Below are positions 25,576 through 32,950 of a stretch of 64,000 nt of DNA, piece after piece; within the stretch, counting starts at the first letter, position 1, and each line of letters opens with the position of its first letter. The stretch lies in contig CAISPO010000007.1 in the NCBI GenBank assembly GCA_903887415.1, forward strand, positions 53,366 through 117,365, given 5' to 3'. Both the position numbers and the translations under genes were made by a program. Below the pieces are notes generated by a model. It did no database searches, had not been told where the DNA came from, and was given only the letters and a program-made list of their open reading frames with translations. The stretch is from an uncultured Bacteroidota bacterium (GTDB lineage: Bacteria; Bacteroidota; Bacteroidia; Chitinophagales; Chitinophagaceae).

Positions 25576-25953
25576 ATGCTTGATAGAGAAAAATTACAAG
25601 TTACTTTGATAGAAGATTCAAAACCATATTGGAAGACAATCAATACAATGCTGTTATTAATTGATGAGCAGACCTTTTATACCACAGAATGCATTAATCG
25701 GTATTCACCCATTACATTTGAAGACATTAAAAGAAAGATTGCCAAAAAGTACAGGGCTAACCTTGAAGATAACTTGCAACTACTTAAAAATGCTAAAATT
25801 ATCAGTTATTATAGGGGTGAATATGATATAAACAAGGATTTGCTTAATACAGTTAAACAGTCTATAAAATCAATTGGAAAACTTACAAAAAATATCGATT
25901 ACGAACAAATTGAGCGTATGTTTAAACGAAATGTAGATTTGGAATTGTCATAG
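25576..25953 (+). CDS. Unknown small protein, divergent partner
   Basis: A 125-residue Lys- and Ile-rich protein from the ATG at 25576 (MLDREKLQ); an ATG at 25555 overlaps the -7 box and is unlikely. The pattern TFEDIKRKIAKKYRANLEDNLQLLKNAKII resembles a helix-turn-helix followed by a hairpin, which is suggestive only. There is no signal peptide and no recognised family. Its base composition is AT-rich, as in the surrounding accessory region. Confidence 0.55.
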   Translation: MLDREKLQVTLIEDSKPYWKTINTMLLLIDEQTFYTTECINRYSPITFEDIKRKIAKKYRANLEDNLQLLKNAKIISYYRGEYDINKDLLNTVKQSIKSIGKLTKNIDYEQIERMFKRNVDLELS

Positions 25954-26086
25954 ATAGTTTGCTATATGCTTGTCGCCGTTGCAACGACGATGCACATTGT
26001 CCGGGATATACCGGAGGCGTTTGACCTAAGTGGTTAACACTATCAAAATTCATTTATGACTAGTACTTGGCAAGCGATTTTTAATT

Positions 26087-26400
26087 TTACCCAGTTCGGC
26101 GCAGACTTCGTCTACGTCGCAGTGGGGGCCAATCTCTGATTGGCGAGTACCACCACTCGTCCCCGTTCCTCCGGATGTTCCGAAGGGCATCCGGTGGCGC
26201 AAATGAAAATCCGTCTCAGACGGCCTTCAAAGCACTTCAGCCCTAACTGAGCGTAGTGTTCAAATACACTCGCGAATGCCAATCCCTGTCGTCGTATTTT
26301 GCCGGCAAATAAGCTCGACAACATACACCCTTGGTTCGGCGTAGTGTCCCACGATGTGTTCGCGGCGCTCTCGGTTTCGCGAATATTGTTTTCCATATTT
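26087..26400. repeat. Hairpin-rich repeat block, left of the pentapeptide gene
   Basis: This non-coding block holds several short hairpins: CGCAGACTTCGTCTACG, GGCCAATCTCTGATTGGC, CCGGATG...CATCCGG, CCGTCTCAGACGG, and GTAGTGT...ACACTC. A 28-bp piece (26092-26119) recurs with one mismatch at 28165-28192, right of the pentapeptide gene. A minus-strand open frame through it is not a real gene. The rest of the 25954-26521 gap shows nothing else. Confidence 0.65.
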
Positions 26401-26521
26401 TATTCGAAATGGCACCCATCCCCCGAAAAAGGGCTGGAACAGAAAGGTAATCCGATCTATTAATAGCTACTTTTTATAAATTGCGCCAATCTTTATTTTA
26501 CATTTAGGGTAAAATCTTTCC

Positions 26522-28056
26522 ATGAAGAAAATTGTGGTAGCGTTTCTAATACTGGCACCAATTACAGCCCACGCTCAAAAATTCGTTATACTCGATTTCA
26601 CGCACCCCACGTACAAACAGTCTTTGAATTATAGTTATACAGATATTGGCCAAGTAAAGCGGGGAAAACGTAATTTACCGGGTGCAGCACCAATCGAGAT
26701 ATTCTCACCAATGCACTTATTTCAAGTGGAGTTGCATTCAAAAAGTGATTTCACAAACGTGCAATTTGATTCCACCTGTTATTTTGACGCACGATTCGAT
26801 TCTGTGAGTGATTTTTCAAATGCAAATTTCCTATCAGAGAGTGATTTTGGAGATGGTATTTTCGAATTTCTTGTTGATTTTTCTAGGGTTCAGTTCAAAT
26901 CGCTAACTAATTTTACCAGCACGAAATTTCACTCGAGCTCAAATTTTGAAAAAACCCAATTTCGGTCGAGAAGCAATTTCATTTCAACTCGCTTTGATTC
27001 TACGGCATTCTTTTTAAGTACAGAATTTGATTCGTCCTGCAATTTCAATAGAGCAAATTTCTATTCATCCTGCTTTTTTTCAAAATCGCATTTTTATTCA
27101 CAGGCTCTGTTTAGCCGTGCAAGTTTTGATTCGATGAGTGATTTCTCGTTTACGCATTTTGATTCAAAAGTCAATTTCACACGCGCCACCTTTCATTCAA
27201 TTGCGGATTTTCTGAAAGTCACTTTTCAGATACAGTTGATTTCAGACTATGTCATTTCGGAAGAATTGCAATTTTCGACAAATTAATTACGTCACCCAAA
27301 ACGACTTTTGTCTTCGATAGTTCACACTTACCAGACACAATTTATTTCTCAAATATCACGTCATTGCATCACTTCATCAATTTTACTACTGCAAAATTCT
27401 CGAAAGATAATGCCCCTCACTATATAAATATTACCGGCACTGATATTTCTAAACTTCGCATTGATTATTCTCATTTTAAGCTATTTTTCATTGATCCAGA
27501 ATACCGCGAAGTATTATCAAATCAAAATATAGATACTATTTATCGCAAACTGCTTAAATGTTTTCATACAAATAAACAATTCGACAGTGAGCAAAAGCTG
27601 AGAAGGGAGTATATTCATTGGCATAACCACGGCCGAATGTTAGGTTCTGTTCTGAGCGCAATCGACGATTTTCTTTACTACTTCTATTATGGGTGGCTGC
27701 AATATGGTAAAAATCTTACGTTTATGTGCCTCTTTAGTATTATCATTTTAATTATAATAGCACTAGTTAATACCTTAAAGTTTAAGAGGAGACCCATCTA
27801 TCAAATAATGAATGAGAATGCATACACCGTTAAAAATTTCATTGCGCCTGAAAACAAGTTTTATAAAAAACACTCGTTTGCTAAACATTTTTTGTACAGT
27901 CTAATTTACACATCGATAGTCTTCATTAACCCTTTCATACAGTTAGATTGGCTTCGTTATAGACGTCCTTTTCTTCTGTTTTGGTTTTTCTTGATTTACA
28001 TCGCGGGATTAGCGCTACTATTCTATATCGCCCACTACCTACTGCATTTTAAATAG
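26522..28056 (+). CDS. Exported pentapeptide-type repeat protein with C-terminal membrane domain, interrupted by a frameshift
   Basis: Two frames (26522-27286 and 27364-28056) form one 511-residue protein if one T is added in the T4 run at 27223-27226. The restored join reads VTFSDTVDFRLCHFG and continues the repeat. A signal peptide ends AHAQ. Residues about 70-240 hold roughly 17 tandem ten-residue units of the type F-D-S-x-x-x-F-x-x-A, two pentapeptides each, with Phe in the core position, as in right-handed quadrilateral beta-helices. After HYINITGTDISKL comes a linker with FDSEQKLRREY and two or more membrane spans (near 27,700-27,780 and 27,890-28,040). The N-terminal helix would be periplasmic. 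The function is unknown, and the break may be an error. Confidence 0.7.
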
Positions 28057-28059
28057 CTC

Positions 28060-28240
28060 CTACTCGTCCCCGTTTGCAACCTACCGTGTACCCCTAGTTG
28101 AGCGTAGGTTTCACTACGTCCCCGTTTCCTATTCATCTCAATAAGTCACTAAGTTTTATTCCCTCAGTTCGGCGTAGACTTCGTCTACGTCGTGGAGGAG
28201 GCCTTCCGATAGCTATCGGAACTGATTGGCTAGTACATGC
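28060..28240. repeat. Hairpin-rich repeat block, right of the pentapeptide gene
   Basis: It contains TTGAGCGTAG followed by a GTAG...CTAC hairpin, the 28-bp copy of the left block (28165-28192), the palindrome CCGATAGCTATCGG, and two CGTCCCCGTT strings also found in the left block. It is non-coding. Confidence 0.6.
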
Positions 28241-28258
28241 ACAAGTGGAATTGCCTGG

Positions 28259-28632
28259 TTACTTTTTGTACTGAAGTATCTGCATAGACTTCAGTTTATT
28301 AAACTCTGTATCGGCAGTAAGGAGCGGAATATTCAGATATTCACTGTGGCTGCAATGATGCTATCAGGTAGTTTTAGCTTGTATGTTTTCCTGATCTTTA
28401 TTGCAGTCAATTTAATAGCTGCATTCATTTCGGTTATGTTACATTCTTTTAAGAACGCCTTTACATTCGATTCGTAAGTTGGGGTAGGCCTGCTGTAGCT
28501 CAATAACTCCATTTCAGTAATGAAAGAAATATTCGGAGTTTTGTGGCCTATGATTCCAGCGATTACTTTATCACCATTTAGCAGGTAGAGAATAATATTA
28601 GTATCAAGAAGGAAATTATTACTGCCACTCAT
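28259..28632 (-). CDS. VapC-like PIN-domain toxin, frameshifted near its 3' end
   Basis: The intact frame (28632-28333) encodes 99 residues with the PIN acidic residues Asp10 (LLDTNIILY), Glu40/42 (ITEMELLS) and Asp90 (LPDSIIAA), then stops abruptly. One extra base near 28341-28350 would restore the missing end: SEYLNIPLLTADTEFNKL, including the fourth acidic Asp, and YKK-stop at 28259. The result is 124 residues, the normal PIN size. PIN toxins are RNases that are held inactive by their antitoxin. The start overlaps the antitoxin gene by 14 bp, so the two are co-translated. As sequenced the toxin is probably inactive. Confidence 0.8.
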
Positions 28633-28801
28633 CCCGCATCGCTTTTTGGATTGCCAATGGATCTTCCCTGAGCTTAATTACCCCGCAGTATTTGTTTGCA
28701 TCAAAATGCTTCTTTGGTTCTTTCCTTGCACCTTTCTGAAGTTTTTGCAGGGCAAGTTCAATTTCATGAGGGCTGGATTTGCTATTTATAGTGACTATCA
28801 T
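28619..28801 (-). CDS. Antitoxin of the VapBC-like pair
   Basis: A 60-residue protein directly upstream of and overlapping the PIN toxin start. Its length and position fit a VapB-type antitoxin. The C-terminal half (HFDANKYCGVIKLREDPLAIQKAMRDEW) is the kind of extended toxin-binding tail seen in Bacteroidota antitoxins. An N-terminal DNA-binding fold is not evident. The identification rests mainly on context. Confidence 0.7.
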   Translation of the reverse strand: MIVTINSKSSPHEIELALQKLQKGARKEPKKHFDANKYCGVIKLREDPLAIQKAMRDEWQ

Positions 28802-29201
28802 ACCTTGTTATTATCGTATTCAAAGTTAGGGAAAATACCCGGATTTGAGCCTGGTATGCCTGTTTCCCCATTTGGGAGTGCGTCTTCCGGAAAACAAAGA
28901 TAAACGTAACAGGTTGGGCCTATCTCTCTGCCTTCCCCAGCCGAGCGCAATCTTCAGATTGCCGTGTATGAGCAAGCACACCGCGAATAGGTTGCCCTCA
29001 CTAAAGCCTGCGCTGAGCTTGACGAAGTGGGGCAATAAACTGCTATCTGCTACTCAATTCTGCTAATCCTGAAATCCAGAAAATCCTGATCCACACTATT
29101 TTCCCCTTTATAAAAACACTTTTCCTAAATCAATAAACTACTTACCCCCTACCCTGATATTTTTGCACACCTGATTAACTATAAATATATTTATTCATAT
29201 A
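28802..29201. other. Intergenic region with small hairpins, no gene seen
   Basis: Between the antitoxin and the MarR gene are GCAATCTTCAGATTGC (a 6-bp stem near 28950) and a GCGCTGAGCTTGACGAAGTG string like dispersed intergenic repeats. A TATTTTTG box (29158-29165) upstream of the MarR gene matches TAnnTTTG. No convincing coding frame was found. Confidence 0.45.
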
Positions 29202-29648
29202 ATGGAGATCAATGAAGCTATAAAATCGCGCTTTAAAAATGAGAAGCACAAAGCGTCGGTAAACCTGCTATATACTGCCTATTGGTTCAAAGACAATCTT
29301 GTTACTGCGCTCAAGGCCCATGATCTCAGCCTGGAGCAGCACAACGTCATGCGCATCCTCAGGGGCAGCCACCCCAGTGAGATGCGGGTAAAAGATATCC
29401 TGGCGCGCATGGTAGAAAAAAGCTCCAACGTGCCCAGGATCATTGATAAGCTGGTGGAAAAGAAGCTGGCACTGCGCGTAGTGCCGGCACACGACAAAAG
29501 GGAAACACATATCACCCTCACTGAAAAAGGCATAAAAGTTATAGACAACGCCCGCGCAACAATAGATGAGATCACCGAAGGCCTGCTAAAGATAAACGAA
29601 CACGAAGCTGAGGCCCTGAATGCCCTGTTTGAAAAAATGCGGGGGTAA
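29202..29648 (+). CDS. MarR-family transcriptional regulator
   Basis: A 148-residue MarR winged-helix regulator. The helix-turn-helix region MRVKDILARMVEKSSNVPRIIDKLVEK and the wing VPAHDKRETHITLTEKG are typical. Flanking helices build the dimer interface. Such proteins often respond to small phenolic or oxidative signals, but nothing here identifies a ligand. No co-oriented target gene follows within 980 bp, so its regulon is probably elsewhere. Confidence 0.93.
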   Translation: MEINEAIKSRFKNEKHKASVNLLYTAYWFKDNLVTALKAHDLSLEQHNVMRILRGSHPSEMRVKDILARMVEKSSNVPRIIDKLVEKKLALRVVPAHDKRETHITLTEKGIKVIDNARATIDEITEGLLKINEHEAEALNALFEKMRG

Positions 29649-30629
29649 CCATTACAAACAAATTGCCCGGCTTGGCCGTGGTGCTTCAATACGGTTGCAT
29701 TTCAAATCTTCGCATGAAAAATATCGTTACCTTAAGCCCGAACGGGCTTAAATAGGAATAGCCGTGGGTGTAACCAACGGAAAACAACAAAAAGCGGCGG
29801 AACCCTGAAAGGGTTGAATGTGGGATGCACAAGCCAAGGTTTGAAATGCAACCCCACTCCCTCGTTTGCAGCAACCGTCCCGAAGGTATTCAGGGAGGAT
29901 GCCCCGAAGTGGCATCTCCGACGCCGGTATTATCACATATACTCCCCTCAACCCCAAACCCTTATCTCCAAAATAATTTACAGCATATCCCGCCGGCGTC
30001 ACATCATAGGGCGAAAAGCGCACCGCCATAAAACTTCAATTTCCACACATCACTTTTCCTTGCGACCTTTGTGGTGGCCTAACCCATTTTTACTGCGGGC
30101 TACGACACAGCAGGCTTTGGTTCCCATAGCTATCTGGACTGCGAACTGCTTCGCGCCCTTTACATGAAAAATACAAATTCCCGGAAAACGTCCTGCCGAA
30201 TGAAAAACCGAAAACCCAGTCGGGCACGATGGGACATTTTGAGGCGTGAAATGGGATATCCGAAGCCGTGAAACGAATTCAGAAAATTCATCGATTCTAC
30301 AAATTCCGGTTCAGACAAAATGCCCCACCACGTTACAAAGTGGGAAATGTAAAACTTTCTTAATAAATAGGCTAAAACCAGCAACAGCAAAGGATTACAC
30401 CGTATTTACCACTAAACGAAAATGCCCCATATAGTCCTCCAAAAAATATAATTGAAGTGGGATATTGCCCTTTACGCCTGAATATTGGTACTTATTTTCT
30501 TGACTTTGAAAGATTTATTACATCCTCTCGGGCCTCCTCACCTATATTTGGAAAAGTTCCGGACCATTGTGACTTTTGCTAAAACAACTCCGTTTGGAAT
30601 TTGAAGTTTTAAAAATTGGAATTTAATTT
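29649..30629. other. 980-bp gene-free, hairpin-rich repeat region
   Basis: Short hairpins include TTAAGCCCGAACGGGCTTAA (about 29731-29752), AACCCTGAAAGGGTT (about 29801-29815) and ATGCCCCGAAGTGGCAT (about 29899-29915). The composition changes several times along it, suggesting stacked repeat remnants. Open frames in it translate to low-complexity Cys/Pro/Ser-rich peptides and I do not accept any. Nothing else was recognised. Confidence 0.5.
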
Positions 30630-30974
30630 ATGAGCCAGATACAGGAATTTAACGACTACCGCGCCAAGATGAACGAGGTGATCCTCGGTAAGCAAAACAA
30701 AGTCATCAACCGCTTATTCAACCTCGACACTAATACATATGCGGAAGGCGCACTGAACACGCGCACCAAAGAAATGCTGGGATTAGTAGCCAGTATGGTG
30801 CTTCGCTGCGATGACTGCATCAAATATCACCTGGGCAAGTGTTATGAACAAGGCATCACTACAGAGGAAATGTACGAGATATTCGCGGTAGCCAATATCG
30901 TTGGCGGCACTATCGTGATCCCTCATACCCGCCGTGGAGCGGAATACTGGGAAGAGCTGATCGCCCAGGGCTGA
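30630..30974 (+). CDS. Carboxymuconolactone decarboxylase/AhpD-like protein
   Basis: A 114-residue all-helical protein of the CMD/AhpD family. Cys60 and Cys63 in LRCDDCIKYH with His67 form the redox-active motif of AhpD-like peroxidase partners, not the decarboxylase site. The role is likely thiol-dependent peroxide or alkylation defence. The stop is one base from the stop of the convergent T9SS protein gene. Confidence 0.88.
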   Translation: MSQIQEFNDYRAKMNEVILGKQNKVINRLFNLDTNTYAEGALNTRTKEMLGLVASMVLRCDDCIKYHLGKCYEQGITTEEMYEIFAVANIVGGTIVIPHTRRGAEYWEELIAQG

Positions 30975-30975
30975 T

Positions 30976-32199
30976 CTACCATTTCACAAATTTCCGTACC
31001 TGTGTACCGGATTTACCATATAGCGTTATATAGTACATACCGGCGGGCAGCGTTTGGATATTGACACTGGTTTGCGGACCGGTTATTTGTTGTTGGATCA
31101 TTAACTGCCCTACATTATTAATTATAGTAAATGACTGATACACGCCGCTGCCCGCTTTTATAGCCAGTTCATCATTTGCAGGGTTTGGATATATTTCGGC
31201 CGCGGCTTCGTTATTTATTATTTCAGGGGCAGCCGTTGTACTGGAAATACATGGGAATGAACCCGCGCTGCAGGTCAGAACAAGCACCGTCATTTCGCGC
31301 TGGCTGGTACCTACCAGCACACCGCTTCTTCTTTCTTCAATATTATATACTACTACCCCTCTCTGCACCATGTTTGGCGTAAACAGCATATCACCGGTAG
31401 CCGGGGCCACCGAAAACATGGCCGAATCGCATACTATCGGGGTAACGGCAGAAATAGCAGTTCCCGGCCACGCAGTACCGGTATAGGAAACAGCAGTACT
31501 GGTAGCGGTACATGAAGTGGTAGCAGCCCCGCTCATAGCCCCGGTAAGCGTTATGCTTATGTCATCACCATCAGGGTCCACTGCACCCGGGTTATAATTA
31601 TTGGGGTTATTGAGGCAGAAAAATGTTTGCTGCGCAACAGTAAGGTGAGTCGATGAATTAGCTGAGCTCGCATTGTTAAGTGTATCCACGAGCTGCATTA
31701 CTGTTGCGCCTGCTGATGAAAGATTGGTTATCGCCGCTGCGCGCCCGGCAGCCGAACCGGTTCCGTTGTAACCGCTATATGTAAATCTCCATACTGAAGA
31801 AGTGTAGGGCAAAGTAACGTTTCCGCTATACACAAATTTCTTTACCCCGGGTATTGTAGAAGTTGGGCTGGTACATTGCGATGTATCTCCGGGGCAAAGA
31901 GGCGTTACCTCAACTCCGGCAATTGGCGCCACTATAGTAAGGCTTATACTGTTTATTAAAGTATCACCGTTGTAAATACATATCTGCGGGCTGCTGGTAG
32001 GCAATGTGGAAAATGCCGCGGCGCTCATAGGCCCGCAGTCACCGTAAGCTACAAAGGTTACTGTATAAGTGTTGCCGCTTACATGGGTATAGTATAGGTC
32101 TGCGCCAACAATATGCGAAGCGAATGTCCTGGAATTAAGCAGCAACATAAAAGCCGCAAAAAAAGCATAACGGAAAAAAGAGGCGGTTTTTGAATACAT
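30976..32199 (-). CDS. T9SS-sorted surface protein
   Basis: A 407-residue secreted protein. The signal peptide ends at about FAS. The first mature residues HIVGADLYYTHVSGNTYTV, then VAYGDCG, match the N-terminal domain found in many gliding/T9SS cargo proteins. The centre has beta-sandwich character with several Cys. The C-terminal ~75 residues (IYPNPANDELAI... to VRKFVKW) form a T9SS type A sorting domain. It may be an adhesin or structural surface protein. No enzyme motif was seen. Confidence 0.85.
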   Translation of the reverse strand: MYSKTASFFRYAFFAAFMLLLNSRTFASHIVGADLYYTHVSGNTYTVTFVAYGDCGPMSAAAFSTLPTSSPQICIYNGDTLINSISLTIVAPIAGVEVTPLCPGDTSQCTSPTSTIPGVKKFVYSGNVTLPYTSSVWRFTYSGYNGTGSAAGRAAAITNLSSAGATVMQLVDTLNNASSANSSTHLTVAQQTFFCLNNPNNYNPGAVDPDGDDISITLTGAMSGAATTSCTATSTAVSYTGTAWPGTAISAVTPIVCDSAMFSVAPATGDMLFTPNMVQRGVVVYNIEERRSGVLVGTSQREMTVLVLTCSAGSFPCISSTTAAPEIINNEAAAEIYPNPANDELAIKAGSGVYQSFTIINNVGQLMIQQQITGPQTSVNIQTLPAGMYYITLYGKSGTQVRKFVKW

Positions 32200-32386
32200 A
32201 GGAGTATAGTTTTAGTGTGTGAGTGAATAACTTAAAGGCGCAACATTTATGCCAAATATAGGGAACGCGCCCCATAGTCCGCATCAAGATCGGCAAAAGA
32301 AGCTGATTAATTCCTGAACACCTCAGAGTTGTAACCCGCAGTTAAAAAAAAATCACCGCCAATAAAATATACAGCAGCCATATCTG

Positions 32387-32893
32387 CTAAGGAACGATTA
32401 TTGACCGGCTTTGTTCCACCGTATTTGCAGTAGCCGTATTTGCAACAGCCGGGGTCACTGTGAGGTTGATGGTAGTAATGGTTGCATTATCACCCGGATG
32501 ATTGCAGCCGCCATGGCCGCCGGGGCTGCAATTGCCAGGGCCAGGGCCGCCAAAACATCCGCCTCCTTGCTGAGCTGCATCGTGAGTGGTTATTACCACA
32601 ACATCTGCTCCGGTATAGTTGGCAGCCGGGGTATAGTGATATTCGAGGTTGCCATAGGCGTCTGCGGTTATCGTGCTGGCGCTGGCATGTGCTGCATCAG
32701 CAGTAATTACAGGCATACTGCCCTTCGCCGCCATTGGCAGCATGTAGCTATAAGTAGTATTCTCGCTTACAGTAGCATTTACGGTTTGCTGCGTTGTCCG
32801 GTTACGGTCCATATCGTGGTCACACTTCATGCACGATTGCATAAACAACGAAGATGAAGCAGCAAAAGCGAAGGCAAACACTAATTTTTTCAT
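32387..32893 (-). CDS. Putative lipoprotein with a Gly/Cys-rich segment
   Basis: A 168-residue protein. The signal peptide ends FMQSC, a probable lipobox. The mature part contains an Ig/cadherin-like piece (NLEYHYTPAANYTGADVVVI) like those in bacterial surface proteins, interrupted by QQGGGCFGGPGPGNCSPGGH, a Gly/Cys/His-rich loop. It belongs to no family I recognise. Confidence 0.6.
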   Translation of the reverse strand: MKKLVFAFAFAASSSLFMQSCMKCDHDMDRNRTTQQTVNATVSENTTYSYMLPMAAKGSMPVITADAAHASASTITADAYGNLEYHYTPAANYTGADVVVITTHDAAQQGGGCFGGPGPGNCSPGGHGGCNHPGDNATITTINLTVTPAVANTATANTVEQSRSIIVP

Positions 32894-32950
32894 ACAGTTA
32901 ATTTTAATGCTGTATCAAATATAATGTATAATACAGTAATACTGGAAATA

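Noticed and set aside
25524..25643. N-terminal extension of the winged-helix-like protein to 25643
   Set aside because: It would be antisense to the start of the divergent gene and cover both -7 boxes; the ATG at 25523 is simpler.
26112..26396. 94-residue minus-strand open frame
   Set aside because: It runs through the hairpin-rich repeat block; its codons are dictated by palindromes and it has no family features.
27217..27232. Programmed -1 ribosomal frameshift in the pentapeptide gene
   Set aside because: The site ACTTTTC is not a canonical X-XXY-YYZ slippery heptamer, and other genes in the window show similar single-base faults.
29686..30029. Overlapping minus-strand frames of 62 and 93 residues
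   Set aside because: They are Cys/Pro/Ser-rich, lie in intergenic repeat sequence and resemble typical spurious repeat translations.
30160..30434. Short frames on both strands before the AhpD-like gene
   Set aside because: No start context, no recognisable domain, and they overlap each other antisense in repeat-like DNA.
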